From: Tricholoma matsutake
Taxonomy: Eukaryota; Basidiomycota; Agaricomycetes; Agaricales; Tricholomataceae
Length of the DNA stretch: 64,000 nt
Direction: 5' to 3'
Assembly: GCA_026075535.2 (NCBI GenBank)
Contig: AP026539.1
Span: forward strand, 12,090,001-12,154,000
Shown here: piece by piece, positions 51,828 to 61,369 of the stretch
Layout: every line of letters starts with the position of its first letter
How positions within the stretch are numbered: the first letter of the stretch is position 1
The notes under the pieces: generated by a model
The model's database searches: none
Seen by the model: only the letters and a program-made list of their open reading frames with translations
Told to the model about the DNA's origin: nothing
Translations under genes and position numbers: made by a program

Positions 51828-52620
51828 TAGTGTGATTGGGGGTCCTATCGTTGCAACTCAATTCCTGATGGTTTGACCAACTGAAAGATTGGGAACCACT
51901 CACACTATGTTGTGATGGGGTCGGTAGATGAGAGGCAGAGGCTGTCGACTTGTACACTAGCATGCATGTCCGGGTCAGTGAGGAGACTTTTGGAAATGTC
52001 CCAGATATCAGGTCAATAAACCCATGTTTTCAGGTTTTCACAAGCAACCATCTTTGCCAGCATCATTGTGACTGTCACTTGTGGACCCCAACAAACTTTC
52101 AAAATACCTGAACCCAAATGTCTCATCTAGATTATTTCTTGTTCAGGCCATTTTGTGGCATGTTTATCTGCACATTGGGGTCAGGCATTGGGAAAAATGT
52201 TATAAATAGTAGTTTTCTCAAGTTTTGCTCCAAGTAGCTAATATAGATAGGACACCTGACCTTCCCACATCATGAGCCTATTAATAGTGGGCATCCACCC
52301 CCGCCTGTTGATGCAATGTCCATCAGCCCCCATCACCATCTCCCATGGTTGCATGAGGCAGGGCAGGTCAGGTGAGATAGACCATGCGTTAGTTGTCACC
52401 ACTAGGGTTGCATAAAATATTCAAGGCTAGTAATTTAAAAAAGCAATAAAAAAGTTCTACGTGGTACAATCACATGACCTTTCCAGCAACAATTCCATCA
52501 AGAAGTCATCATTGAACTCAGAAGGCTCTATGAGAACTTACTACCCCCAATGACAGTCTGGTGAATTACTAGTAAATTAATTGGAACAAATTGGTAAATA
52601 ATGGGTCAGTAAAAAAAACC
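51828..52620. other. Spacer without recognisable gene
   Basis: Sequence left of the LINE tail and right of the B2 breakpoint. No frame of convincing composition was seen. It ends in A/T-rich sequence beside the LINE poly(A). Confidence 0.5.
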
Positions 52621-52621
52621 A

Positions 52622-53890
52622 ATTTTGTTTTGTTTTTTTTTTGTTTTTTTTTGTTTTTTTTGGTGGAACACTTGAGCCCGAAGCTCTGGTCAACTCCGAC
52701 AACTGACAAGGTCAGCATGGGAGGACACATTAAGTTAGGGAAATCATTGCTGAAGACCCAAAAATATCACCTAGGGGAAATACCTTTACGTACGCTACCA
52801 TGTGCCAGCAGTGTTGGACTCGCCATCTCAAAGATTATAGGGTGTGGCCATGGCCCTAAACTATTATCTATTCCACCCTGGAGGGCAGCAAGATGCAATA
52901 CCAACTAAAACCCCTTGCTGCCAGATCCAGTTATTCAGCAGACTGTCTTCATCCTTTAGGACTCCACTCCAGGTTTGGAGTACAATTTCCTGTGTCAGAG
53001 CACTTCTGTCTTGCAGCTTCCTGTTTGTGGACAGGATGTCTAAGTGTAGTCATCAGTTTACTTGTGCTACCCATCTATTGTGGATCTCTTCTGGTGAGTG
53101 GAACTTGTCTGGAACCCCTTCAAATCTATTGACTTTTTCACATTGTAGTTTCCATATCAGGTGCACTGACTCAGTTATGAGGATCTCAAAAAGGTGATTC
53201 TTGCCATGGAGCTTCTTGCCCTTTTCACATTTGAAGTCTGCTAGTATGCAACCTAGGATGGTTCCAAACTGTATTTCTGGCCAGGATTCTTCATGTCTTA
53301 ACCATAGGTTTTTTGCTAAATTCCAGATGATACTAATGGCATTTGAATTGGGACATTCAATGGTGATGTGTTCCATTGATTCAGACTCTCCACATAGTAT
53401 GCATCTGTCACGGTGTTCCATGTTAGGGATTCTACTCCAAAAACTGCCTATTTTATAGGTGTTATGTAAACTTTTCCAGAGGAAGTTTCTGATCTGTTTT
53501 GAGAGGTCATGTTTATGGATTGCTGACCATATTTTATCAGGTGTTGGTGTTTCACCTGTTAGATCTTGGACAGCATAAGTCATAGTTGCCAGTTGTATCT
53601 CTGTTTGTTGTCTAGGCTTGTTTGCTAGTTTCCATTTGGTGATACCTTGGTATAGGGAGTGTTGGGTGCCATTCTTTAATTTCATCCCTGCCAAGGTCCA
53701 TTTATGGTCAGTACTAATGTCAATTTCATTCCATTGTGGCTTCTCAAGTACAGCTTTTGCAAGGTGTTGGGCAGTTGCTTTCCCATCTGCTGGGGTCATT
53801 GTAGACCATTGTTGGAGCTTGGTTGGGCTGATCATTGGTGGAGGTTGGAGACAAGGGATTTGTAAAGGTTCTTGCTGTTGGTGTGTGCCC
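52622..53890 (-). mobile_element. Non-LTR retrotransposon (LINE), 3' end with poly(A)
   Basis: Minus strand. It carries the C-terminal ORF2 region (next entry) followed by about 200 bases of 3' untranslated sequence and an A-rich tail, seen on the plus strand as T runs at 52624-52660. 5' truncation is normal for LINE copies. The upstream limit is not exact. Confidence 0.75.
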
Positions 53891-53892
53891 AA
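52864..53892 (-). pseudogene. LINE ORF2 C-terminus (RNase H/zf-RVT region)
   Basis: It is open from 53892 to 53053 (279 codons): an RNase H-like stretch (NEIDISTDHKWTLAGMKL, LATMTYAVQDLTGETPTPDK), then the zinc region of RVT type (IRNFLWKSLHNTYKIGSFW, CILCGESESMEHITIECPNS). Two TGA codons follow VAQVN, but the frame goes on (LDILSTNRKLQDRSALTQEI, VLQTWSGVLKDEDS, GVLVGIASCCPPGWNR) to TAA 52864-52866, which looks like the true end. The catalytic RT domain is missing by truncation. Confidence 0.75.
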
Positions 53893-54520
53893 TCAGGCAG
53901 GAGTGTACTGGCATCCTCCATGGCCTCTTCCCAGATGACGACTCAAAATTGCCCAAAGGGTGGACTTGTAGGGATGCTGTCGACGTCCAGTCCTACTTCC
54001 GAGCATATCATCTTCTCCCCTCCAAAGACAAGAAGTATGCCTTTGCAGTCAAAGCAAAGGGTGCTTCAGCCTATCCAGGACTTGAGTTCTGGAACAATTT
54101 CATCCTGAGAAAATGGGATTTGTGGAACATTCATACTGCCATCATTGAGGAGCTCAAGGAGTGGGGTATCCACCCCCTCGATATCCTTATCTCTGTAAAC
54201 AACATACACCCTGGCCTGCCACTGATAGTTATCTTCCCATCATTATTGACTCTCTCACACTCAAGTTGTTCAGCAGAGAGGCATTTCTGAATGGCAACAT
54301 CATCTTGAGACCAGCACTGCAGGAAGCATTTCAAAGTATTCCACAGAGGTCCTGGACCACAATCTGCATCCAAGTCAACAATATGAAGAACCATCCAGCT
54401 GAGATTGAGGAAGCAGCCCTAGCCACATTCAAAAGTAAGCCTTATCTGTTTTGCCCTTTATTTCTTTTGCCTCAACCAATCATAGGTCTTGAGACTGGCA
54501 AGGTAACAAAGACAAAATAT
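53835..54520 (+). pseudogene. Decayed ORF upstream of the DUF6914-like gene
   Basis: Two overlapping plus-strand frames have protein-like composition. 53835-54290 contains GWTCRDAVDVQSYFRAYHLL, YAFAVKAKGASAYPGLEFWN and RKWDLWNIHTAIIEELKEWG. 54161-54430 contains LKLFSREAFLNGNIILRPAL and EIEEAALATFK. They could be exons of one gene with the frame changing near 54200-54250. Not recognised; frames partly broken. The start overlaps the LINE boundary. Confidence 0.35.
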
Positions 54521-54522
54521 AT

Positions 54523-54942
54523 ATGTCTCAGAATCTTGACCTGGTCATAGCTCAGTACAGTCATGAAAAACTTCCTGGAGCAAAACATTGGGCAATTGTG
54601 GTTGTTACAAACCAAAAGCTTTTGAAGGGTATAGCATTCCAGGTGATGGGTTCGACTAGTACTTATGAGGTCAAACAACCCAAGGAGGTTAAGCTTTTGG
54701 ACTCGACAACATACATGGGGAACATTGAAGTGGGGATGGTGGACAGCAGTTCAGAGAGCACAGCACTCCTGACTATCATTCAACATATGCCATTGGGAAG
54801 GGGGGACATTGGTTGGAACTGCCAGCACTGGGTCATAGCTGCCCTGGAGCATTTGAAAGATGCTCAGCACAATATCTCAGTAGAGTTATCCATAGAGCAG
54901 CTCCAGGCCCAATTTTCTGAGGTACAAAGGGAGGATATGTAA
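54523..54942 (+). CDS. DUF6914-like small protein
   Basis: Intact 139-codon ORF. Features: VIAQYSHEKLPGAKHWAIVV, a central LDSTTYMGNIEVGMV, IIQHMPLGRGDIGWNCQHWV (the W-N-C-Q-x-W-V signature near residue 105) and AALEHLKDAQ. Fungal proteins of this type (HWA near the start, WNCQxWV near the end) are common and uncharacterised; an enzyme-like fold with catalytic His/Cys is possible but unproven. A short upstream exon is possible. It is the clearest single-exon cellular gene candidate in the window. Confidence 0.6.
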   Translation: MSQNLDLVIAQYSHEKLPGAKHWAIVVVTNQKLLKGIAFQVMGSTSTYEVKQPKEVKLLDSTTYMGNIEVGMVDSSSESTALLTIIQHMPLGRGDIGWNCQHWVIAALEHLKDAQHNISVELSIEQLQAQFSEVQREDM

Positions 54943-55082
54943 TAGTGGCTTGTAATAAGTTGTAAGTACTTTCCCTATGGTTCACTGGAAGGGTTTATGT
55001 ACATTATATTCAATTGAGGTTACTGCAAGCTTCTACAAAGTTTGTTAGTTGATTCTCATGACCAGTGACATATCTCGCTACC

Positions 55083-55849
55083 TTAAAATGGGGATCCATG
55101 CAGCCTGCACATCTCGTTGTGGATCCGCAAATCATTGTTGTAGGGCTCAAGGAACAAACAAACAAATTCAGGCCAACCTTCATCATACTGCCCCATCCAC
55201 ATGGCCTTCAGGTACTCCCACTGTTCTGGCATCCACCCAGTCACATCCCAGTCAAGGATCACCACAATGTCATTGTGATTATTTACCAAAATATTGCACC
55301 ATGCAATATCTGGATGGGTGAATACAACCTGACAACAAGGAGTTTTCAACACATCATTCTTTAAACCTTCCAATTCAGCTCAGCCCTCATCTGTTGACTC
55401 CATAAAGGCAAGCCTGGATACAAGGAATTGATTGAATTCTTGATCTGAGGCAAAAGGACCACATGGGCTGTTTGAGAGGAGCGAGTCTGAGAGGCTGCCT
55501 GTCATATGTTCTGATCCACCCCACAGCATCTGTTGTTTGACATAGCAATTGTATTTCATCCAGATGCTGCTTTATATGGTTAGCAACATGTAACTTGTCA
55601 GTGGGCCTTAGCTGGGGCCAAACATCTTGGAGACCCTGTCCTTCAACCCATTCCATCATCATTATTGCACAACCATCCGCATCTGTCCAGACATCCAACA
55701 CTCTAGGGATAGGAATAATGACTGACAAATCACATTGTTTCAGCCTCATGGAAACGTGCTTTTGAGCAAAACTTGACAGCCACAGCTTTGGTGAGGCGAT
55801 AAACACAAGGGCTTCCTGTATGTCCATAGATGTGGTGACTCCAGTTCAT
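55083..55849 (-). pseudogene. Aminoglycoside-phosphotransferase-like kinase pseudogene
   Basis: Minus strand from ATG 55849: CVYRLTKAVAVKFCSK (Lys of the ATP site), RFHEAETM, then a frameshift near 55735, IPIPRVLDVWTDADGCAIMM, EWVEGQGLQDVWPQL, a second frameshift near 55450, FASDQEFNQFLVSRLAFMES, a TGA, LKNDVLKTPC, and FTHPDIAWCNILVNNHNDIV with ILDWDVTGWMPEQWEYLKAM. The family signature is HGDxxxxNILV and IIDWExxGxxPxYWEY. Here HGD reads HPD, which together with two frameshifts and a stop marks it as dead. Such kinase-like genes are abundant in basidiomycetes. Confidence 0.75.
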
Positions 55850-57138
55850 GATTAGTCCCTTAAAGCTGCTGATTATATATCTTTAAAAGGGCATATTGGC
55901 TGCACATCGTAGAGCTGAGAGCTTGTCAGGTTGATATGCTGAGAGGACAATCTGAACACAGCTTCACCAAGTGTCTGAAAGGTTTTGCATGCTTGCCTGA
56001 ATAGATTGCTAATGAGAGGGTGGACAGGACATTTTCCTGGATAGAGGGCTTACATGTTAGCCTGGACAAGTGAGAGCCGAGAATGAGAGAGCTGGTAACA
56101 AGATGGAAGTAGCCTGAGTCTTCTGGATCCTGATTGCAACAACAGCAGATGTTCCTGAGAAATTGGAGTTCTGCAAGCCTGATTCTTGGGAAGCATGAGA
56201 GGGAGCATTGTCTAGACTAGCCAGGGTGAGATCACCCCAAGAGTTCTGTGAGCCTGTTCTTTGGGAAGCACCAGAAGAAGTGGTAGGATCAAGACAAGCC
56301 ATTGATGAACCAACTCTGCCAAACATAAGGAAGTACAACAACACTTGAGTAGCGACCAGATTAGAAGAAATGTCAAATGTACAAGAGTTCCATGACCTCA
56401 ATCAACCAACCAATCTGACCTTCCAACATAATTGCCTTGCTGCCTAACTTGACAGCCTGCTTGAGACAGCTACAGACACCTTCCATTCCATACTGTCAGC
56501 AATGAATCACAGTAGAGACTTCTTGCATGCCCATGCCATAGCCAAAGACTCGGTCGGTCACCTTGTTGATGTATTCCCACTGCATATCAGAATCAATGGT
56601 TGCCACCTTGAGCAAGAAGTCTCCAGAAAATGCTGCCAGTTTGTTGTCCATAGCTCCTTCAGGTACAGACAGTGGGAGTGCCTTGGGGAGATATTTTGAA
56701 GATGGGTAAGGAGATTTTTGAGCTCTTGAGATGATGCAGACACATGTCAGATGTCAAGTGGTTCAGATGTTGGAGATGTAGAGTGGAAGCAGAAGTGGCC
56801 TTGATGATTGATAGCAGTTCAAGATCAGGTGTAGTGATGTGCCCGGCCTGGCCCAAAGCTGTGAGCCGGGGCAAGCCAGGCCATTAGTGACAGCCCAGCA
56901 ATGGCTTTGGCCTGGCTCAGAGTAGCTGAAAGCCAAAGCTGCCAGCTCAGGCCATGGCTTTAGTCGTACTAATTTCATCATTGAAGTATGCATAAATTAC
57001 TGCTTTTCGAACCTTGTGTGAACCCATTCTGTTTTGTAATTTGAAGTACATCATGTAGCTCATCGTTTGACACGGCTCACACAAGCATGATGTTGGAAAA
57101 CCTCTGTCAACAACACATCAGTACAATGATCTCTGCAG
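55850..57138. other. Spacer; possible hAT-like terminus near 56828
   Basis: No convincing gene. At about 56828-56950 TAGTGATGTGCCCGGCCTGG is followed by several GGCCTGG/CCAGGCC words. This resembles the terminus plus subterminal repeats of some hAT elements, but no matching second end was found. Confidence 0.4.
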
Positions 57139-57690
57139 GTGTGGCAGAACTCGGTGAGTTCTGCTTTGTTTCATATCATCTTATACTTGATTATAATCTA
57201 TTTACATGGCCTAGTGAAACGAGAGGCCCACGGCATGCCCTTCTTTCACATTTCGATGTTTTCACTATGTAGTAGCTACAACCTGGGTGTGGCAGAACTC
57301 AGTGAGTTCTGCTTCATTTTATACTTAATTCTAATTAATTTACATGTCGTTTAAAAGGCCTAGTGAGGTGAGAGGTTCATTTCTTGTCATCCTGCACTTG
57401 ATTCTAATGTGTTTACATGTCATCTGAAGGGCCCAGTGCAACGAGAGTCCTGTGACATGCCGTTCTTTCGCATTTCGAGTTTTTCACTATGTAGTGGCCA
57501 CACCCTGGGTATGGCAGAACTCAGTGATTTCTGCTTTGTTTCTTATCATCTTATACTTGATTCTAATATATTTACATGTAGTTTAAAGGGCCTAGTGAGA
57601 TGAGAGGGCTATGTTGTGCCGTTCTTTCACATTTTGATGCTTTCACTATGTAGTGGCTACAACCTGGGTATGGCAGAACTTGGTGAGTTC
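57139..57690. repeat. Satellite-like tandem repeat with palindrome in each unit
   Basis: Units begin gtgtggcagaactc or gtatggcagaactc at 57139, 57287, 57509 and 57668, spaced 148, 222 and 159 bases. The 222-base unit has an internal duplication (cttgattctaat...tttacatgt). Each start holds an inverted repeat GCAGAACTC/GAGTTCTGC separated by two to three bases, intact or nearly so. Shared words: tttcactatgtagt, ctagtgag, gcccttctttcacatttcga. Confidence 0.8.
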
Positions 57691-57904
57691 ACATAGGTAA
57701 GCTACACTGTACCAAATAATACAGTCTATCGAACACATACAGTGTACCAAATGATACAGGTTCAGTGGACGCTGTTGAACACTCTCATAGTATGTATAAC
57801 ATGTACTAGTATCAAATGAATACACTTTTACAATTCTTGCATGTGATACACTACGAAGAATGTTAATAATATACAGATCAGAGATAGTGTACATGGTACT
57901 CAGC

Positions 57905-58240
57905 AATGGCATTGGCATTGGCATAGAGGTATGGCATTGGCATCAGGCATTACTTCACCATAACAGTACAACCTAGCTGCATGTACTATAGTGAATTACA
58001 ATGCTTGGTATAGATGTGCATAGGAGACTGTATGGCCTAGCTATGGGCAATGATGCAATAATTCATTCTATGTAGTGCAGACCTACCAAATGGGTCTTTT
58101 ACAATTCTTGCTTGTACCTATGAGATAGCATTGGACATGGTATTCGGCATCGGCATCAGCATCAGCATTGGCAGACAGACACTTTGGGGTGGAAATATAT
58201 ATATCAAGAGCATTGGCAATGGGCATTAGCAAACCAGACA
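57905..58240. repeat. GGCATT/GGCATC hexamer microsatellite patches
   Basis: Runs such as ggcattggcattggcat (57908 onward) and ggcatcggcatcagcatc (58148 onward) are scattered through a gene-less stretch. The same words build the 17-bp repeat in the intron at 58722-58961, so the two may share an origin. Confidence 0.6.
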
Positions 58241-58324
58241 CACAATGGGCGCAGGCAGTATGAATGAATCAACAAAATCAACAAAACAGCAGTGTTCATC
58301 CTAGCTAAAATAACAATGTCAGTA

Positions 58325-59129
58325 CTAGCTAATTGTGAGAACCGCGGGATCAGCCATGTTGTCATCATGGGACAATGATCTCATTCGAATGTCTGAGAAC
58401 CTGCATTTGAATGATTTCAGATTATATTCCATCCTTTCCTTCAAGGTCGCGTATGTCTTCAATGTGACATCTTGCTGTTCCAGCTTCTCAACCTTGGCCA
58501 TGTAGAGACGATGACTGGCATCCTTGTATGAGGTGCCAAGGTTGTTTTGCAGGGCTTTCACTTTGGCATGGCAGCTCAACAGCTCCCTGTCTGTCAATTT
58601 CTGCAACCGGATGAACTAACAGTCATACAAATGAGGACAAGGCACTTACTGGATCAGCAGGTAACATTAGCTGGTTGCAGGCCAATGCATAGTAGTACGG
58701 TTTATCAGTCATGTTTCCAGACTGCAAAGTCATCAGTGAGAGGATAGACGAGGCAAACAAGACACGGCATCAGCCAAGAAATGGCATCAGCCAAGACACG
58801 GCATTGGCCAAGACGCGGCATCAGCCAAAACATGGCATTGGCCAAGACATGGCATCGGCTAAGACACAGCATCAGCCAACAGGACAACATCAGCCCAAGG
58901 ATGGCATCAGGCCAAGATGGCTATGCTGGCAGCAATGAGACTGAAAAGAAGGAAATCTTACCCACCCATGTGCCATATGTACATTGAATTCAACCTTCTT
59001 GCAATAGGCCTCCATTGCCTGGTGGGTAGCTGGAATCATAAAATGGGGCACTAGATAGTGCTGCCCATTGTCACCTCGGATAACAACATATCCATCAGGA
59101 ATATAAGTGTCGGTTTGCTGATTGCTCAT
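58325..59129 (-). CDS. Three-exon gene, intact, conserved-looking, function unknown
   Basis: Exons 58962-59129, 58650-58721 and 58325-58600 join in phase 0 to 171 codons without a stop. Introns are 58722-58961 (GTAAGA...TTTGCAG, 240 bp) and 58601-58649 (GTAAGT...TTGCAG, 49 bp). Exon 1: YIPDGYVVIRGDNGQHYLVP, HFMIPATHQAMEAYCKK. Exon 2: NMTDKPYYYALACNQLMLPA. Exon 3: LTDRELLSCHAKVKALQNNL, ASHRLYMAKVEKLEQQDVTL, a helical, probably coiled-coil region. Splice sites, frame and composition all agree. No TGA damage, unlike the elements around it. Possibly a member of a fungal family of small uncharacterised proteins. Confidence 0.72.
58762..58920. repeat. 17-bp minisatellite inside intron 1
   Basis: About nine units of consensus ACAYGGCATCRGCCAAG lie entirely within the 240-bp first intron of the minus-strand gene. 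The unit length is not a multiple of three. Copy-number change here would alter intron length without touching the protein. Confidence 0.85.
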
Positions 59130-59296
59130 GGTATAGATAACACAGATGATAACAAGTGATGCTGTTTAATCAGGACATTATTTGTTTGTATATATTGTAT
59201 ATCGATCAACAACACATGATTGTTGATTTTCAGTGTTTCACTCTCAACATTGACCCTGCTGCCGCAGCTGACTCATCAACCATGAATGTTACACGC

Positions 59297-59976
59297 TGTC
59301 AAGAACTGTTCCTTGCCTGATCGGAACCCGCATCCATCCGATCCTTTTCCACCCCTCGAACCCAATTTTGTCTATGCCTCCCAACTTCATTCCCGGCTGC
59401 CTTGCACTGCCCACACTGCTGTGCACCAGGCTGCCTTTCCAAGGCTGCCATCTCTATTGCAAATTCAACTGCAGGTTCCTGTGCAGCTCCCGCTAGTTAA
59501 TTTATCTATGCAGTCGAGACACTGCGATAGTCTTTGTTCCTGTTCCGCATTATTCCAGACTACAGTATTTAAGCTTAGTTAGTTTCGCCTTGTACTCCTC
59601 AGTTTGTATATCGACATAGACTCAACTTTAAACTTGTCTCCAAATCTCATTCTACTCCTACCTCCATCCTCTAAGAGTCTGAACTCCATTCGACTCGACC
59701 TCTAGTCTCCCTCTGAAGTTCTAACCTCACCTGAACTTAATCTAAGTCCCTTCATACTCCTTCCCACATTTACCCACATCTGCCGCACTACCTCTAAACC
59801 CTCAACTTGAAATTAGGACACCAGACGAGGTGAAGGGTGCAGCTTCTTACAAGCTGAAGCCAAGTCCTTTCCATTTCCCCTCCTGCAGAATCCACATCGA
59901 CCTGACAAACTCCCACTATCATCACCCACAGTGTCCAGTTGGATTCTGAAGTGGCCTTTAGGATCAGTTCTTAACA
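59297..59976 (+). repeat. 5' LTR of D2 (680 bp) with primer site
   Basis: Starts TGTCAAGAACTG and ends GTTCTTAACA. TATTTAAG is near 59567. AGTTTGTATAT at 59601-59611 is one transition off the complement of the primer site ATATACGAACT at 59979-59989, which begins two bases after the LTR. D1 differs at the same CpG but with the other transition. Confidence 0.9.
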
Positions 59977-60016
59977 GTATATACGAACTCACACTTCACT
60001 CATCTCTTCTCCTCCT

Positions 60017-61369
60017 ATGACCCCAACCGAAACTCGCCAGGGCACAACCAGGAATTCCCAATGTGCCAGCACTATCCCAGGGATTCCTGCGATCCAGCGA
60101 TCCACCCTTTCTGACCCTCATCCTGCCACTACTTTTGGAGTGTCTTCCAGACCCTCAAACATATTCCGACAAATTGGCTCAGGAGCCCCTTCTATCAGTG
60201 CCAACCTCATGTCTACCCATGCCCCACACCCTTCCAATAACCCGGAAGATTTTTGATCAAGAACTCCCCTTGAGTACGTAGGGGGCATCAACCAGCCTGA
60301 ACCCTATGGGTTGGAAGATCATGGTCTAGAGGACGGACCTCCCAGCGGAGCCAACGACCCTAGTGGTCCGGATGGCCCTGGGGGTGACCCCGATCCCAAT
60401 GATCCTGACGATCAACCTCCTGCAGGGGGAAACCCTGATCCAGGGAATAGGTTCATAGATGTTCTTTACAACCTCTCGGAGAGTATCTGCACCCTCCGAC
60501 AAAACAATGCACCCAAGACCAAGAAAATCAAAGTTCGCGACCCCGACACTTTCGATGGTTCCAACCCAAAGAAACTTAGAGACTTCCTAGTCTTGTGTAA
60601 CCTTCATTTCTGTGACCGCCCACACTTATTTTCTTCTGATGAGAAAAAGATCATATTTATCCTTTCTTATCTCAAGGGATCAGCTCTCAGTTGGTTTGAA
60701 CCTGGTCTTAACGACCCGACTGATTCCACACACTGGATGTGGGATTATGAAGCTTTCCTCGCTGAGCTGGAAAGTAACTTCGGCCTGCACGACCCAGTCG
60801 GAGATGCGGAAAAAGCTCTCTCTGATTTAGCAATGAAGAAAGGTGGTTGTATCACAAGATATAACATTGACTTCTGGGAATTAGCTTCTAGGGTCAACTG
60901 GAACGAAGCAGCCCTTCGTGACTGCTATTTCTGCAGTCTTCCACTCTGGCTTCACATAGAAGTTCTCCAGGGTGGTAAACCCAACACTCTTGCAGAACTG
61001 CGCCTTAAAGCACAGGACAGCAACAACATCTACTGGATGCAAGAAGATGAATCCCGTTTTGAAACAAAGAATTCCAGTAACATCACTAACCCTAGTCGGA
61101 AGGACTCTTCCAAAAGTCCTTCCCCGCCATCAAACCAGCAGTCTTCTGCGACAAAGAACACTCCCCAGGACAAGCCCAAGTCGTCCATCTCCGATAAACT
61201 GGGGAAGAATGGCAAGCTTACTGGGGAGGAATGAGAATGCCACATGAGGGAGAGACTCTGCCTCTACTGCAGTGAAGAAGGGCACATAGCAGGAAACTGC
61301 CTGAAGTCTAAAGCCGCAAAGGCCCGTGCATCTGCTGTGATTCCCGAATCCGCGGACTTGGAAAAATAG
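60017..61369 (+). pseudogene. gag: gag (D2)
   Basis: Starts MTPTETRQGTTRNSQ. A TGA at 60256-60258 (PEDF*SRTPLE) and another at 61232-61234 (TGEE*ECHMRE) break an otherwise open frame. Regions: disordered Pro/Asp/Gly tract (GGDPDPNDPDDQPPAGGN), capsid KVRDPDTFDGSNPKKLRDFL, LSYLKGSALSWFEPGL, WDYEAFLAELESNFG, and knuckle CLYCSEEGHIAGNC. It ends at TAG 61367-61369 on an A5 run, where a minus-one slip enters pol (IVCNPQDTATGAGG). Confidence 0.88.

Noticed and set aside
52621..52665. T-rich run as a transcription terminator
   Set aside because: It lies about 200 bases past the LINE stop on the minus strand and is the A-rich tail of that element.
54131..54394. Minus-strand frame with a DADCGPGPLWN segment
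   Set aside because: It overlaps the better-supported plus-strand frames and has no supporting splice sites or second copy.
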